Source: Tessaracoccus oleiagri
Lineage (GTDB): Bacteria > Actinomycetota > Actinomycetes > Propionibacteriales > Propionibacteriaceae
NCBI RefSeq assembly: GCF_900103275.1
Contig: NZ_FNGP01000001.1
Span: forward strand, 1-64,000
DNA length: 64,000 nt
Direction of reading: 5' to 3'
The position numbers and the translations under genes are program-made. The notes below the pieces were generated by a model. It saw nothing but the letters and a program-made list of their open reading frames with translations, did not search any database and had not been told where the DNA came from. How positions within the stretch are numbered: the first letter of the stretch is position 1; every line of letters starts with the position of its first letter. Below, piece by piece: positions 1-9,700 of the stretch.

Positions 1-240
1 CAACCCGAACCCGGCGTGTTCCACTGGCGCTCCCCCGCCGGCTACGAATACCTCGTCACCGCCACCGGCACCACCAGAATCGGCACCCCACCACCGCGGC
101 CCTCGCCATGGAGCATCGAACATGAGCCGGATCCCTGGGAGGATCCGCCGCCCAGCGATCCCACCACGGACCAACCGCTCCAGCCCGAACTCATCGCCTG
201 GGCCATCGCCCAACACACCCTCACCAACGCTGCAGCATAG
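1..240 (+). CDS. DUF222/HNH endonuclease-like protein, 3' end only
   Basis: The open frame runs in from the left edge and stops at the TAG at 238-240, so only the last 79 codons are present. The fragment contains the motif FHWRSPAGYEYLVTATGTT, typical of the region after the HNH motif in the large actinobacterial DUF222/HNH (13E12 repeat) family, followed by a proline-rich tail with EPDPWEDPPP. The DUF222 domain and the HNH residues would lie outside the window. These genes are abundant and often multicopy in actinobacteria, and their substrate is unknown. The family call rests on the tail alone. Confidence 0.6.
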   Translation, partial: QPEPGVFHWRSPAGYEYLVTATGTTRIGTPPPRPSPWSIEHEPDPWEDPPPSDPTTDQPLQPELIAWAIAQHTLTNAAA

Positions 241-609
241 AGGTCGTCTCTGGGTAAGCCAGTCTGCGTGTTCGTGAGTTGTGGTAGCGTCGCGCCGCTT
301 CTCTAAGGCGCCACGTGGCTGTAGACCGCGACAAGGCTGTTCCTTGGCTTGCATCCCTCGATCTCGCCTCGTTGAACAGCCCAAGCATTTTGCTTCCGTT
401 CCACAGCGCCCCGATGTGGCGATCGCGCCGATGTTGCTGTAGTCATCCAGTCCTTCCTTGGGTTCGAGGTCGCGTATCTCTGGATCGGCGATCCCAGCGG
501 TGCCAGATCATCTGAGCGTGGCAAACGATGTCATTGAAACGTGAAAACGCCTGTGGGCGGGGCACCTTGTCTGCCATGATGCGAGCTCAGACACAGTTGA
601 GGAGGACCG
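241..609. other. intergenic stretch without a convincing gene
   Basis: Open frames here are short, lack ribosome-binding sites and resemble no family I recognise. I see no tRNA or strong hairpin. The last bases (600-606) hold the AGGAGG-like site of the next gene. Confidence 0.5.
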
Positions 610-807
610 TTGATCACCAAGAAGGTGAGTGAGCTCAACCACAGCGACGTCGGCAAGTATGTATTCGTGAGGCAGCACGAGGGCAGAACCGCCAACGGGG
701 GCCTGTCTCTCGTCGTGATGCAGCCGGATTGCGTGACGCTACACATCGGGCACTACTCGCTGAGGGGGCTCGATCCCGACACAGAGATTGAGGTCTCGGC
801 CGAGTAG
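610..807 (+). CDS. small protein of unknown function, 65 aa
   Basis: This is a compact acidic protein beginning MITKKVSELN and ending EIEVSAE. The start is a TTG directly after a strong GGAGGA site (601-606), with a spacing of only about 3-4 nt. It has no membrane segment, signal peptide or cysteine cluster. The pattern of alternating hydrophobic residues (KYVFV, LSLVVM, CVTLHI) suggests a small all-beta fold. It is followed 10 nt downstream by a perfect 14-bp terminator hairpin, which supports a real monocistronic transcript. I do not recognise the family. Confidence 0.55.
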   Translation: MITKKVSELNHSDVGKYVFVRQHEGRTANGGLSLVVMQPDCVTLHIGHYSLRGLDPDTEIEVSAE

Positions 808-817
808 GAGAAAGACG

Positions 818-851
818 AAGGCCTCCGACCAGTGCTTGGTCGGAGGCCTTT
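818..851 (+). terminator. rho-independent terminator-like hairpin
   Basis: A perfect 14-bp stem (818-831 with 837-850) closes on a 5-nt loop (GTGCT). It is followed by a short T-containing stretch and lies between the small gene and the oppositely oriented tRNA gene. Confidence 0.8.
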
Positions 852-859
852 GCCTTGCT

Positions 860-933
860 TGGAGCGGGCGACGGGAATCGAACCCGCGTGTCCAGCTTGG
901 GAAGCTGGCGCTCTACCATTGAGCTACGCCCGC
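860..933 (-). tRNA. tRNA-Gly (anticodon CCC)
   Basis: Read on the minus strand, the acceptor stem GCGGGCG pairs with CGCCCGC. The D-arm contains AGCTCAATGGTAGAGC, the anticodon stem CCAGC/GCTGG encloses TTCCCAA (anticodon CCC), and the T-arm contains GGTTCGATTCC. The discriminator base is T and the 3' CCA is encoded (860-862). It decodes GGG glycine codons. Confidence 0.95.
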
Positions 934-1052
934 GTGAAGTGAACTTCGATCCGTAATGCTAGCAGCACTCTCGCGAACTGCTCACCACACCCGCGCCCTG
1001 GGCCCGACCCATCCACCTCGCGCCTCCCACGACCACCCCGTCGCGACCAAGG

Positions 1053-1058
1053 TAGGCT
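1053..1058 (+). promoter_or_regulatory. -10 box of a probable leaderless promoter (TAGGCT)
   Basis: TAGGCT ends 7 nt before the GTG at 1066, and there is no Shine-Dalgarno sequence before that GTG. Confidence 0.5.
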
Positions 1059-1065
1059 TCGCCAC

Positions 1066-3801
1066 GTGACCGGTGGGATGCAGCGGAGTGCGGACGCGTT
1101 GACGCGCCTTGCGCTCTCCCACGACGCTTCACGCTTCCTCCAGATCCCGCGCGAGGTCATCGTCGCGTCCAGCACGGCGGACATCCGTGCCCTGTTCCGG
1201 GAGGCGACGGCGAATCGTCGCCACCTGACGCTCCGCGGTGGCGGCACGAGTCTGAGCGGTCAGGCGGTGACGGACGACATGCTGGTCGACGTCCGGCGCC
1301 GCTTCCGTCACGTCGAGGTGCTGGACGACGGGATGCGGGTCCGCGCGGGCGCGGGCGCGAGCGTCGCGCAAATCAACGCGAAGCTGCGAAAGTACGGCCG
1401 CCGCCTCGGGCCCGACCCCGCGAGCGCCCAGACCGCCACCATCGGCGGCGTCGTCGCCACGAACGCGACGGGCAAGGCCGGTGGCATCGCGGTCAACCCG
1501 TTCCACACCCTCGACTCCCTGGTGATCGTGCTGCCGAGCGGCCGCGTCGTCGATACGGCTGACCCCGACGCGGACGTCACCCTCACCTGGGAGGAGCCGA
1601 CCCTGGCCGGCGGCCTCGCGATCCTCCGTCGCCGACTCCGGGACGAGGTCGAATCCCTCGACGAGATCACCCGCCTCTGGTCGATGCGCAACGCGATGGG
1701 CTACCACCTGCGCGCCCTCACCGATTTCTCCCGACCCTCCGACATCGTGCGCCAGCTCATGGTGGGCAGCGAGGGCACCCTCGCGTTCATCGCCGAGGTC
1801 ACGATGCGCACCGTCCCGCTGCGCGCGCACCGCAGCGCCCGACTCGCTGTCTTCCCTCGCCTCGAGGACGCGGTCGCCGCTTCGGCCGAGTTGGCGGCGC
1901 AGGGCTTCGAGGTCATCGAGCTCTTCGACGTGGACGCGATCCGCGTGATGCAGGAGATCCCCAACGCCCACCCGGCACTCGCGGCCCTGGACCTGGCCGA
2001 CCAGACCGCCCTCCTGCTCGAGATCCGCGCCGAGACCCCGGAGGAACTCGAGGACCGCGAAGCCATCGCGGCCCCACTGCTCGCCACCTTCCCGGAGGTC
2101 CACCCCGTCTCCCCCGAGGTCGGCCTCGACCAGCAGTGGCGCATCCACCACGGCATCTTCACGCGCATGTCGATGGAGCGCGCCCCCGGCACGACGCTCC
2201 TCATGGAGGACTTCAGCATCCCGCGCGACAAGGTCGTCGACACCATCCACAAGCTCAACGCCCTCTTCGACCGCTACAAGTACGAGCGCTCCGCCATCAC
2301 CGGCCACCTCACCGACTGCACGCTCCACTTCATGCTGACGGAGAGCTTCGAGTCCGAGGAGGGGCTCCGCCGGTTCCGGAAGTTCACCCAGTCGTTCGTC
2401 CGGCTGATCCTCGACCAGGGCGGCATCCTCAAGGCCCAGCACGGCACGGGTCGGGTCATGGCCCCGTTCCTGCAGCGCCAGTACGGTCCGGAACTGTTTG
2501 ACGTGATGCGCGAGATCAAGCACCTCTTCGACCCGGCCGGGATCCTCTCCCCCGGCGTCCTCTTCAACGAGGATCCCAACGCCCACGTCACCAACCTCAA
2601 GCTGATGCCGACGGTGGAGGCGGCGGTCGACAAGTGCGTCGAGTGCGGCCTCTGCGAGAACGTCTGTCCATCGAGCGACCTCACCCTCTCGCCGCGAAAC
2701 CGCATCGTCCTCCGCCGCGAGCTCGCAGTCCGCAAGGACGACGAGACCCTCCTCGACACCGTCTACGAGAACTACCAGTACGCCGCCGTCGACACCTGCT
2801 CGACCGCGGGAATGTGCGGCCTCGCCTGTCCCCTCGGCATTGACACCGGGGAACTCGTCCGACAGCAGCGGCAGCTGTCCGCAACGGACCGCGAGAAGCG
2901 CGTGTGGGACCGCGCCGCGCGCAACTGGGGCGCCGCCACGCGCCTCGGGTCGACGGCGATGACCGCGGCCAAGCAGTTCAGGCCCGTCGCGAAGTTCGTC
3001 ACCAACCTCGGGCGCGACCGCCTCGGCAGCGACCAGGTCTGGGGCTACTCCGACGACCTCCCCCGGGGTTCGGGGCTCAGCCGGCGTCCCCGTCGCGAGC
3101 GGGCCGCGAAGAACCCGGTCGCCGCCTACTTCCCGGGCTGCCAGCAGACCCTCCTGGGCTCCGAGGGCCAGGGCGTCTTCGCCGCCTTCAACGAGCTCTG
3201 CACCCGCGCCGGCGTGCCCGTCACCCTCCTCAACGCCTCGACGCTCTGCTGCGGCATCCCCTGGCGCACCCGCGGTCTCACCGACGGCTACGACACCATG
3301 TCCGCCAAGGTGAAGAAGGCACTCGCCCCCTCGGCCGGCACCCAGCTCGTCATCGACTCGTCCGCGTGCGCCTCCAGCATGCGCGAGATGATCGCCACCT
3401 GGGACGACCTCCGCCTCGACACCGTCGACGTGGTGCAGTTCGTCGCCGAGAAGATCCTTCCCGAGCTCGACATCCGCCGGCGGCTCGGGTCGATCCTCGT
3501 CTATCCCACCTGCTCCACCAAGCGCCTCGGCGACGAGGACGCCCTTTACGCGATCGCCGCCGCCATCGCCGACGAGGTCGTCTCCCCCGCCGCCTGGTCG
3601 TGCTGCGGCGCCTACGGCGACACCGGCCTGCTGCACCCCGAGCTGCCACGCGCGGCCACCCGGATGGCCGTCACCGAGATCGCGGAACGCGACTTCGACG
3701 CCTACGTCTCCACGTCGCGCTCCTGCGAGGTGGCGCTCCGAGGCGTCACGAAGGAGCCGTTCATCCACATCCTCGAGGCCCTGGCCGCCGCCTCCCGCTG
3801 A
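1066..3801 (+). CDS. FAD-linked oxidase with 4Fe-4S and CCG domains (D-lactate dehydrogenase-like)
   Basis: This 911-residue protein combines a GlcD-type flavoprotein with a GlcF-type iron-sulfur subunit. An N-terminal FAD-binding PCMH domain shows GGGTSLSGQ near residue 58, followed by an FAD oxidase C-terminal domain. Two ferredoxin-like clusters follow (CVECGLCENVCP near 523, CSTAGMCGLACP near 578). Two cysteine-rich CCG modules come last (YFPGC...LCCGIPW near 690, SWCCGAYGD near 845). Family members oxidise D-lactate or other D-2-hydroxy acids and pass electrons to the quinone or cytochrome pool at the inner face of the membrane; the exact substrate cannot be read from sequence. The GTG start is chosen because a -10-like TAGGCT lies 7 nt upstream, as in other leaderless genes here. 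Confidence 0.88.
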   Translation: MTGGMQRSADALTRLALSHDASRFLQIPREVIVASSTADIRALFREATANRRHLTLRGGGTSLSGQAVTDDMLVDVRRRFRHVEVLDDGMRVRAGAGASVAQINAKLRKYGRRLGPDPASAQTATIGGVVATNATGKAGGIAVNPFHTLDSLVIVLPSGRVVDTADPDADVTLTWEEPTLAGGLAILRRRLRDEVESLDEITRLWSMRNAMGYHLRALTDFSRPSDIVRQLMVGSEGTLAFIAEVTMRTVPLRAHRSARLAVFPRLEDAVAASAELAAQGFEVIELFDVDAIRVMQEIPNAHPALAALDLADQTALLLEIRAETPEELEDREAIAAPLLATFPEVHPVSPEVGLDQQWRIHHGIFTRMSMERAPGTTLLMEDFSIPRDKVVDTIHKLNALFDRYKYERSAITGHLTDCTLHFMLTESFESEEGLRRFRKFTQSFVRLILDQGGILKAQHGTGRVMAPFLQRQYGPELFDVMREIKHLFDPAGILSPGVLFNEDPNAHVTNLKLMPTVEAAVDKCVECGLCENVCPSSDLTLSPRNRIVLRRELAVRKDDETLLDTVYENYQYAAVDTCSTAGMCGLACPLGIDTGELVRQQRQLSATDREKRVWDRAARNWGAATRLGSTAMTAAKQFRPVAKFVTNLGRDRLGSDQVWGYSDDLPRGSGLSRRPRRERAAKNPVAAYFPGCQQTLLGSEGQGVFAAFNELCTRAGVPVTLLNASTLCCGIPWRTRGLTDGYDTMSAKVKKALAPSAGTQLVIDSSACASSMREMIATWDDLRLDTVDVVQFVAEKILPELDIRRRLGSILVYPTCSTKRLGDEDALYAIAAAIADEVVSPAAWSCCGAYGDTGLLHPELPRAATRMAVTEIAERDFDAYVSTSRSCEVALRGVTKEPFIHILEALAAASR

Positions 3802-3830
3802 GCGGCGTGGCCACCCTCGGGTCGCCTCAG

Positions 3831-3836
3831 TACACT
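3831..3836 (+). promoter_or_regulatory. -10 box of a probable leaderless promoter (TACACT)
   Basis: TACACT is followed by 6 nt and then the ATG at 3843. Confidence 0.55.
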
Positions 3837-3842
3837 GCGGGC

Positions 3843-4373
3843 ATGTCGGAAACCGCGCCCGCCACCGTCGATTCGCTGTTCGAACCCCCGGTCGAGCGGT
3901 GGGAGCGGCTCAGCCCGAAGTACCTCACCGTGAAGCTGATCAGCATCTTCATCTGGTGGCCGATCCTCATCGCCATCCTCATGGCGGCGCTCTGGTTCAC
4001 GCTGCCGACGGGCTGGGAGTGGCGCAGCCCGCTCCTCGTCGCCGCCGCCGTCATCTCCCTGCTGTGGCTGGCGTGGCGCGCCATCCGTGCGCCCTTCGCC
4101 TTCCGCCGCTGGGGCTACGCCGAGCGCGACGAGGACGTCTACATCACCCACGGCCTGCTCTTCCGGCAGCTCACTTGCGTCCCCTACGGCCGCATGCAGC
4201 TCGTCGAGGTCCAGGCCGGACCCATCGACCGCCTCTTCGGCCTCGCCACCGTCCAGATGGTGACCGCCTCGTCGACGGGCGCCGTCGCGATCCCGGGCCT
4301 CGACCGCGCCGACGCAGAAGCGGTCCGCGACCGCTTCATCAACCGGGGCAAGCACCTCCAGGCCGGGATCTGA
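3843..4373 (+). CDS. PH-domain membrane protein (YdbS-like)
   Basis: A 176-residue protein with two hydrophobic segments (roughly residues 28-53 and 60-78) followed by a bacterial PH domain (bPH2/DUF304 type) with RRWGYAERDEDVYITHGLLFRQ and PYGRMQLVEV. In Bacillus and other Gram-positives the YdbS/YdbT pair is encoded together and both proteins are membrane bound; YdbST is linked to bacteriocin tolerance in B. subtilis. The next gene begins 3 nt after this stop and encodes the larger partner, so the two form an operon. The ATG is preceded by TACACT at leaderless spacing. Confidence 0.82.
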   Translation: MSETAPATVDSLFEPPVERWERLSPKYLTVKLISIFIWWPILIAILMAALWFTLPTGWEWRSPLLVAAAVISLLWLAWRAIRAPFAFRRWGYAERDEDVYITHGLLFRQLTCVPYGRMQLVEVQAGPIDRLFGLATVQMVTASSTGAVAIPGLDRADAEAVRDRFINRGKHLQAGI

Positions 4374-4375
4374 CA

Positions 4376-5815
4376 GTGACCGACGACGCACTCGCGGCCT
4401 TCCCGCCGCCCACCACGCCCGCGCGCGAGCTGCGCAGGGTGGAACGCCCCAGCCCCCTGACCGGCCTGGCCAACGCCTGGCTCGCCGTCGTCGCCGTCGT
4501 CTTCTTCGGCGGCCGTGAGGTGATCGAGGGCAACGTGTCGGCCGACGACATGGGCGGCGTCGGCTGGTTCGTGTTCGCCGGCCTGGCCGCCATCGCCGTG
4601 GTGGGGTTCGTCGTCGGCCTCATCCAGTGGCGTACCACCACCTTCATCGTCGACCACGAGTTCCGCATCGAGCGGCGCCTGCTCTCGTCGACGACCACGC
4701 GCATCGACTTCACGAAGGTGCAGTCGGTGGACCTCCACCGGCCGCTCGCCGCCCGGATCCTCGGGCTTGCGGAGGTGCGGATCGACGTCGGCGGCCAGGG
4801 GCCCCAGACGCTGCGCTTCCTCGCCAACGAGCGCGCCGAGTCCCTGCGCGACTACCTGCTCGAGCGGATGGACCAGTCCATGTCCGCCACGGCTCCGGCA
4901 CCCGGGGCGGTCCCCATGGGAGCCAACGGCGCCCCGCCGCCCCAGCGACTCCTGGCATACCGGGCGGCCCCCGCGCACATCCTCCTGGGCAGCTTCCTGA
5001 AGCTCGGCCTCTTCGGCATCGGCGTCGGTGTCGGCATCCTCGTGCTGGTGGTGGTGATGACCCGGTCGCTGCCGGTGTTCGCGATCCTCGCGCTGCTCGG
5101 CATCTTCTGGCAGGTGCCGAAGAGCCTCCTCACAAACTGGGACTTCACCGTCACGCGCGTCCCGCAGGGCCTGCACATCCAGCGTGGCGCGCTCACCCGG
5201 GTGCAGATGACCCTGCGCCCCGACCGCGTGCAGGCGGTGAAGCTCGAGCAGTCGCTGCTCATGCGCTGGGCCGGCCTGTACACCGTGCGGCTCACCGTCC
5301 TCGGCAACAACGCCCTCGGCGAGGAATCCGACAACATCGACGTGCTCGTCCCCTTCGGCAAGTGGGACGAGGCCCGCTACGTGCTGTCGCTGGTGTGGCC
5401 GCAGGTGGACCCCGCCGCCCTCGTCTGGCAGCCCCAGTCACCGCGCGGGCGAAGGCTCTCCTGGTTCGCCCGCCACGAGTACGCCGTCAGCGACGACGTG
5501 CTCGCCACCCGGCATCGCCTCCTCGACCACTCGATCGCGATTGTCCCCCATGCGCGGGTGCAGGGCCTCGGCCTCGCGCAGGGACCGCTGCAGCGCTGGC
5601 TCCGGCTGGGCCGCGTCGACGCCCACACCATTGACGGGCCGGTGAGGGTGCAGGCGTACCACCTCGACACCGTGGAAGCGCGTCGCCTCTTCGAGGAGCA
5701 ACTCGCCCGCTCCGCGGCCGCCCGACGTGACCGCTCGGCCGAGCCGTTCGCCGCCGAGCCGGCCCCCGTCGATCCCACCTGGGCCCCACCAACCGTCCCG
5801 CCCGCTGCACGCTAG
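4376..5815 (+). CDS. PH-domain membrane protein (YdbT-like), 479 aa
   Basis: This is the larger partner of the preceding YdbS-like protein. Two hydrophobic pairs (near residues 35-80 and 205-245) each precede a bPH2 domain; the recurrent motif is of the type [15 protein letters not shown] and [19 protein letters not shown] third partial repeat ([19 protein letters not shown]) follows, then a charged proline-rich tail. The GTG start lies 3 nt after the previous stop, so translation is probably coupled. The TAG stop (5813-5815) forms part of the -10 box of the next gene. The function is unproven; envelope stress or bacteriocin defence is inference from the family. Confidence 0.8.
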   Translation: MTDDALAAFPPPTTPARELRRVERPSPLTGLANAWLAVVAVVFFGGREVIEGNVSADDMGGVGWFVFAGLAAIAVVGFVVGLIQWRTTTFIVDHEFRIERRLLSSTTTRIDFTKVQSVDLHRPLAARILGLAEVRIDVGGQGPQTLRFLANERAESLRDYLLERMDQSMSATAPAPGAVPMGANGAPPPQRLLAYRAAPAHILLGSFLKLGLFGIGVGVGILVLVVVMTRSLPVFAILALLGIFWQVPKSLLTNWDFTVTRVPQGLHIQRGALTRVQMTLRPDRVQAVKLEQSLLMRWAGLYTVRLTVLGNNALGEESDNIDVLVPFGKWDEARYVLSLVWPQVDPAALVWQPQSPRGRRLSWFARHEYAVSDDVLATRHRLLDHSIAIVPHARVQGLGLAQGPLQRWLRLGRVDAHTIDGPVRVQAYHLDTVEARRLFEEQLARSAAARRDRSAEPFAAEPAPVDPTWAPPTVPPAAR

Positions 5816-5818
5816 TGT
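5813..5818 (+). promoter_or_regulatory. -10 box of a probable leaderless promoter (TAGTGT)
   Basis: TAGTGT overlaps the upstream stop codon and lies 7 nt before the ATG at 5826. Confidence 0.5.
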
Positions 5819-5825
5819 TTTCCCC

Positions 5826-6593
5826 ATGACCATCTTCCTCGGGATCGACATCGGCGGGTCGGGCATCAAGGGCGCCCCCGTCGACCTCACCACCGGCACA
5901 CTCATCGCCGACCGCCTCCGCATCCCGACGCCTGCGAAGTCGACGCCCGAGAACGTCGCCGCCGTGGTCAAGACGATCATCGACCACTTCGCGCCGGTCG
6001 CCGGTGACGCCAACGTCGGCATCGCGATCCCCGGGCCCGTCGTCCACGGGACCATCACCTTCATGGCCAACCTGCACCAGGACTGGGTGGGCATCAACGC
6101 GGACGCGCTCTTCACCGAGATCCTCGGCCGCAATGCCACCTTGGTCAACGACGCGGACGCCGCCGGCCTCGCCGAGGTGAAGTTCGGCGCAGCCAACGAC
6201 CACCCCGGCCTGGTGCTCGTCACGACCCTCGGCACCGGCATCGGCTCCGCCATCGTCTACCGCGGCGTGCTGATCCCCAACACCGAACTCGGCCACCTCG
6301 AGATCGACGGCCACGACGCCGAGACGCGCGCCGCCTCGTCGGTGAAGGACCGCGAGGGCCTCAGCTACAAGAAGTGGTCCGAGCGACTGCAGCGCTACTA
6401 CTCGCACCTCGAGATGCTGTTCTCCCCGGACCTGTTCGTCGTGGGCGGCGGCGTCTCGTCCGACTGGGACAAGTTCGGCCCGCTGCTGGACCTGCGCACC
6501 CCGATGGTGCCCGCGCAGCTGCGCAACAAGGCCGGCATCATCGGTGCCGCGCTCGCGGCGCAGGACGCGCTCCTGCACCCCGAGGCGCACTGA
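5826..6593 (+). CDS. ppgK: polyphosphate glucokinase
   Basis: A 255-residue ROK-type kinase that phosphorylates glucose to glucose 6-phosphate using inorganic polyphosphate (and usually ATP) in the cytoplasm. The N-terminal phosphate-binding motif [19 protein letters not shown] is diagnostic of the polyphosphate-specific actinobacterial branch. A catalytic Asp lies in [12 protein letters not shown], a second phosphate motif is [10 protein letters not shown], and ELGHLEIDG follows. The length matches PpgK. pgi lies about 5 kb away. The start sits 7 nt after a TAGTGT box without a ribosome-binding site. Confidence 0.93.
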   Translation: MTIFLGIDIGGSGIKGAPVDLTTGTLIADRLRIPTPAKSTPENVAAVVKTIIDHFAPVAGDANVGIAIPGPVVHGTITFMANLHQDWVGINADALFTEILGRNATLVNDADAAGLAEVKFGAANDHPGLVLVTTLGTGIGSAIVYRGVLIPNTELGHLEIDGHDAETRAASSVKDREGLSYKKWSERLQRYYSHLEMLFSPDLFVVGGGVSSDWDKFGPLLDLRTPMVPAQLRNKAGIIGAALAAQDALLHPEAH

Positions 6594-6594
6594 C

Positions 6595-8238
6595 CTACAT
6601 GCGCTCTGGCGCGTCGATCCCGAGCAGGTAGAGGCCCTTCGCGATCACGTTCTTCGTGGCCGCGATGAGGGCGAGCCGGGAGGCGCGAACGTCGCCCTCG
6701 GACTTCATGACCGGGCAGGCCTCGTAGAAGGTCGAGAACGCCCCGGCGAGCTCGTACAGGTAGTTGCACAGCTTGTGCGGCTGCAGGTTCTGCGCCACGT
6801 CGTCGACCACCTCGCCGAAGCGCGTGAGCAGGAGCGCGAGCTGCTGCTCGGCCGGCTCCTCCAGCACCAGCACCGCGCCGTAGCCGATGCCCTCGGCGTC
6901 GGCCCTGCGGAGGATCTGGTTCACGCGGGCGTGGGCGTACTGCAGGTAGGGGCCGGTGTCGCCGGTGGTCTGCACCATGCGCTCGGCGTTGAAGACGTAG
7001 TCCTTCTGCAGGCCGCTGGAGAGGTCGGCGTACTTGATGGCCGCCAGCGCGATGTTCGGCGCCGCCTGCTCCTCCGCCGCGTCGAGCAGCGACGTGAGCG
7101 TCGCGGCCGATCCGTCGCGCGTCTTGAACGGCTTCCCGTCCTGGCCCAGCACCATGCCGTAGCCGACATGCTCGGCCACCACGTGGTCGGGCAGGAACCC
7201 GGCCTTGCGTGCCGCGGCGAAGACCTGCGCGAAGTGACCGGCCTGGCGGGCGTCGGTGACGTAGATGAGGCGGTCGGCGTCGAGCTCGCCGACGCGGCGG
7301 CGGATGGCGGCGAGGTCCGTCGTCGCGTAGCCGTAGCCGCCGTCGGACTTCCGCACGATGAGCGGCGCCTCGAAGCCGTCGACGAACACGCACAGCGCAC
7401 CGTCGTCGACGACCGCGACGCCGGAGTCCTCGAGCTCCTTCACGAGGACCGGCAGGTCGTCGTTGTAGGTCGACTCGCCGGCGAGGTCCTCATCGGTGAG
7501 GAGCACGTTGAGGCGCCGGTAGGCCTCGTTGAACGCCGGCTTCGAGATGTCGACGAGCTGCTGCCAGATCCGCAGCGACTCCTCGTCGCCGCCCTGGAAC
7601 CGGCTGACGCGCGCCCGCGCCTTGGCCGCGAACTCCTCGTCCTCGCGGAAGTGGGCCGCGGCCCGCTTGTAGAGGGCGTCGGCCTCGTCGAGGGTGAGCG
7701 TGCCCGCGTCGATGCCCTCGAAGAGGACCTGCTCGATCAGCATGCCGAACTGCGTGCCCCAGTCGCCGATGTGGTTCTGCGGGATGACGGTGTGGCCAAG
7801 GGCCGAGAGGACGCGGTTGAAGCAGTCGCCGATGATCGTCGTGCGGAGGTGCCCTACGTGCATCTGCTTGGCGACGTTGGGCGCCGAGTAGTCGATGACG
7901 ATCCGCTGCGGGTACTCCGTGACGACCAGCCCGCTGTGCGGATCCTCGAGGACCGCGGTGGCCGCGTCGGCGAGCACCTCCGGCTTGATGCGGAAGTTGA
8001 TGAAGCCGGGACCGGCGATCTCGAGCGGCTCGCAGATGTCGTCCACGTCGAGCCGCGCGACGATGTCCGCCGCCACCTCGCGCGGCGGCTTGCCCGCCTC
8101 CTTCGCCAGGCGCAGCGCCACATTCGACTGGAAGTGGCCGAACTGGGGCTTGGTGGCGGGGCGCATCTCCGGGTCGATGCCGGTGAGGGCACGGAGGCGC
8201 GCGTCGAGAGCAGCGGGCAAGGATTGCATGGGCTCCAT
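6595..8238 (-). CDS. argS: arginyl-tRNA synthetase
   Basis: A class I aminoacyl-tRNA synthetase that charges tRNA-Arg. The 547 residues include the N-terminal Arg-S additional domain (FGHFQSNVALRLAKEAGKPP) and the HIGH-type signature HVGHLRTTIIGD near residue 127. The KMSKS position carries GKPFKTRDG, as in many ArgRS enzymes, and a DALR anticodon-binding C-terminus (LYELAGAFSTFYEACPV) follows. The start at 8238 (MEPMQS) is favoured; an in-frame ATG at 8229 is the alternative. It converges on ppgK with 1 nt between the stop codons. Confidence 0.95.
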   Translation of the reverse strand: MEPMQSLPAALDARLRALTGIDPEMRPATKPQFGHFQSNVALRLAKEAGKPPREVAADIVARLDVDDICEPLEIAGPGFINFRIKPEVLADAATAVLEDPHSGLVVTEYPQRIVIDYSAPNVAKQMHVGHLRTTIIGDCFNRVLSALGHTVIPQNHIGDWGTQFGMLIEQVLFEGIDAGTLTLDEADALYKRAAAHFREDEEFAAKARARVSRFQGGDEESLRIWQQLVDISKPAFNEAYRRLNVLLTDEDLAGESTYNDDLPVLVKELEDSGVAVVDDGALCVFVDGFEAPLIVRKSDGGYGYATTDLAAIRRRVGELDADRLIYVTDARQAGHFAQVFAAARKAGFLPDHVVAEHVGYGMVLGQDGKPFKTRDGSAATLTSLLDAAEEQAAPNIALAAIKYADLSSGLQKDYVFNAERMVQTTGDTGPYLQYAHARVNQILRRADAEGIGYGAVLVLEEPAEQQLALLLTRFGEVVDDVAQNLQPHKLCNYLYELAGAFSTFYEACPVMKSEGDVRASRLALIAATKNVIAKGLYLLGIDAPERM

Positions 8239-8332
8239 TCTTCCATCTTTGCGCCAAGGCCCGCGCACCGCGGCCGTCGCCAGATGAGACCGCCCTCATC
8301 CGCGTCTCGCGCAACTCTCACCCGGGGCTCGA

Positions 8333-8338
8333 TATGTT
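8333..8338 (+). promoter_or_regulatory. -10 box of a probable leaderless promoter (TATGTT)
   Basis: TATGTT is followed by 7 nt and the ATG at 8346. This argues against the in-frame ATG at 8334, which lies inside the box. Confidence 0.55.
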
Positions 8339-8345
8339 TACCCCC

Positions 8346-9683
8346 ATGCGAGTATCTGTGATCGGATGTGGCTACCTCGGCGCCGTGCACGCCGCCTGCA
8401 TGGCCGAACTGGGCCACGACGTCGTGGGGCTGGACGTCGACGAGGCCAAGATCGAGAAGCTGGCGCGAGGGATCGCACCCTTCCACGAGGCCGGGCTGCC
8501 GCAACTGCTGGAGAAGCACGTCGGCTCCGGCCGGCTCCGCTTCACCACCGACGCCAGGGAGATCGCGGACGCACAGATCCACTTCATTGGGGTCGGCACC
8601 CCGCAGCGCCAGGGCCACCTGGGCGCCGACATGCGCTACGTCGACTCCGCGATCGAGACGATCATCGAGCACGCCGTGACCACGGACGGGCCCGTCCTCG
8701 TCTCGGGGAAGTCCACCGTCCCCGTCGGCACCGCCCAGCGGCTCGCCGGGCGGCTCGACGGCTCCGGCAAGGACCTCATCCTCGCCTGGAACCCGGAGTT
8801 CCTGCGCGAGGGCTACGCCGTGAAGGACACGCTGCACCCCGACCGGATCGTCTACGGCCTGCCCGAGGACCGGGAACGCGGCGAGACCGCGAAGGCCATG
8901 CTCGACGAGTGCTATGCCACACCCCTCGCGGAGGGGACGCCGCTCGTCGTCTCCAACTACCCGACCGCGGAGCTCGTGAAGGTGGCTGCGAACTCGTTCC
9001 TCGCCACGAAGATCTCGTTCATCAACGCGATGGCCGAACTCTGCGACGCCACGGGCGGTGACGTCACCCGGCTCGCCGAGGCGATCGGCTACGACGACCG
9101 CATCGGGCCGAAGTTCCTGCAGGCAGGGATCGGGTTCGGCGGCGGCTGCCTCCCGAAGGACATCCGCGCCTTCATGGCGCGCGCCGGCGAACTAGGCGTG
9201 GACCAGGCGCTCACGTTCCTGCGCGAGGTGGACACCATCAACCTGCGCCGCCGCGACCTCGCCGTCGAGCTCGCCGAGAACGCCCTCAAGGACCGGTTGG
9301 TGGGCAAGAAGATCGCCGTCCTGGGCATCACCTTCAAGCCCGACACCGACGACCTGCGCGACTCCCCCGCGCTCGACATCGCCACCCGGCTGTGGGCGCG
9401 CGGTGCCGAGCTCGCCGTCGTCGACCCCGCCGCGGGGCCCGAGCTGCGCGAGCGCAGGCCGGACCTGACCGTGCCGGAGACGGTGGACGAGGCGGTCGCC
9501 GGCGCCGACCTCGTGATGATCCTGACCCCTTGGAAGGAGTTCGTCGAGCTCGACCCAGCGGTCCTCATCGGCAAGGTGGGGACCCCGAACATCATCGACG
9601 GGCGCAACGTGCTGGACCCGAAGCGGTGGCGCGACGCCGGCTGGAACTACTACGGGATGGGGCGCAGCGAGTCCATCTGGTGA
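8346..9683 (+). CDS. UDP-glucose 6-dehydrogenase
   Basis: A 445-residue NAD-dependent nucleotide-sugar dehydrogenase that converts UDP-glucose to UDP-glucuronate for envelope or capsular polysaccharide. It has the N-terminal Rossmann motif VIGCGYLG, the substrate loop NPEFLREG near residue 148, and the catalytic cysteine in GFGGGCLPKD near residue 267. A C-terminal UDP-binding domain contains GITFKPDTDDLRDSPALD. UDP-ManNAc dehydrogenase is a less likely alternative. The leaderless start at 8346 gives MRVSVIGCGYLG. Confidence 0.92.
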   Translation: MRVSVIGCGYLGAVHAACMAELGHDVVGLDVDEAKIEKLARGIAPFHEAGLPQLLEKHVGSGRLRFTTDAREIADAQIHFIGVGTPQRQGHLGADMRYVDSAIETIIEHAVTTDGPVLVSGKSTVPVGTAQRLAGRLDGSGKDLILAWNPEFLREGYAVKDTLHPDRIVYGLPEDRERGETAKAMLDECYATPLAEGTPLVVSNYPTAELVKVAANSFLATKISFINAMAELCDATGGDVTRLAEAIGYDDRIGPKFLQAGIGFGGGCLPKDIRAFMARAGELGVDQALTFLREVDTINLRRRDLAVELAENALKDRLVGKKIAVLGITFKPDTDDLRDSPALDIATRLWARGAELAVVDPAAGPELRERRPDLTVPETVDEAVAGADLVMILTPWKEFVELDPAVLIGKVGTPNIIDGRNVLDPKRWRDAGWNYYGMGRSESIW

Positions 9684-9700
9684 CCGCCCCCTGAAATGCG

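Noticed and set aside
1129-3768. Long open frame antisense to the flavoprotein gene
   Set aside because: It mirrors the codon bias of a GC-rich gene, has Asp/Gly/Arg-biased composition and matches no family; the plus-strand gene has clear FAD and Fe-S motifs.
6544-8361. Long plus-strand open frame across argS
   Set aside because: Antisense to a well-defined argS; the composition is low complexity with repeated Val/Leu/Glu and no motif.
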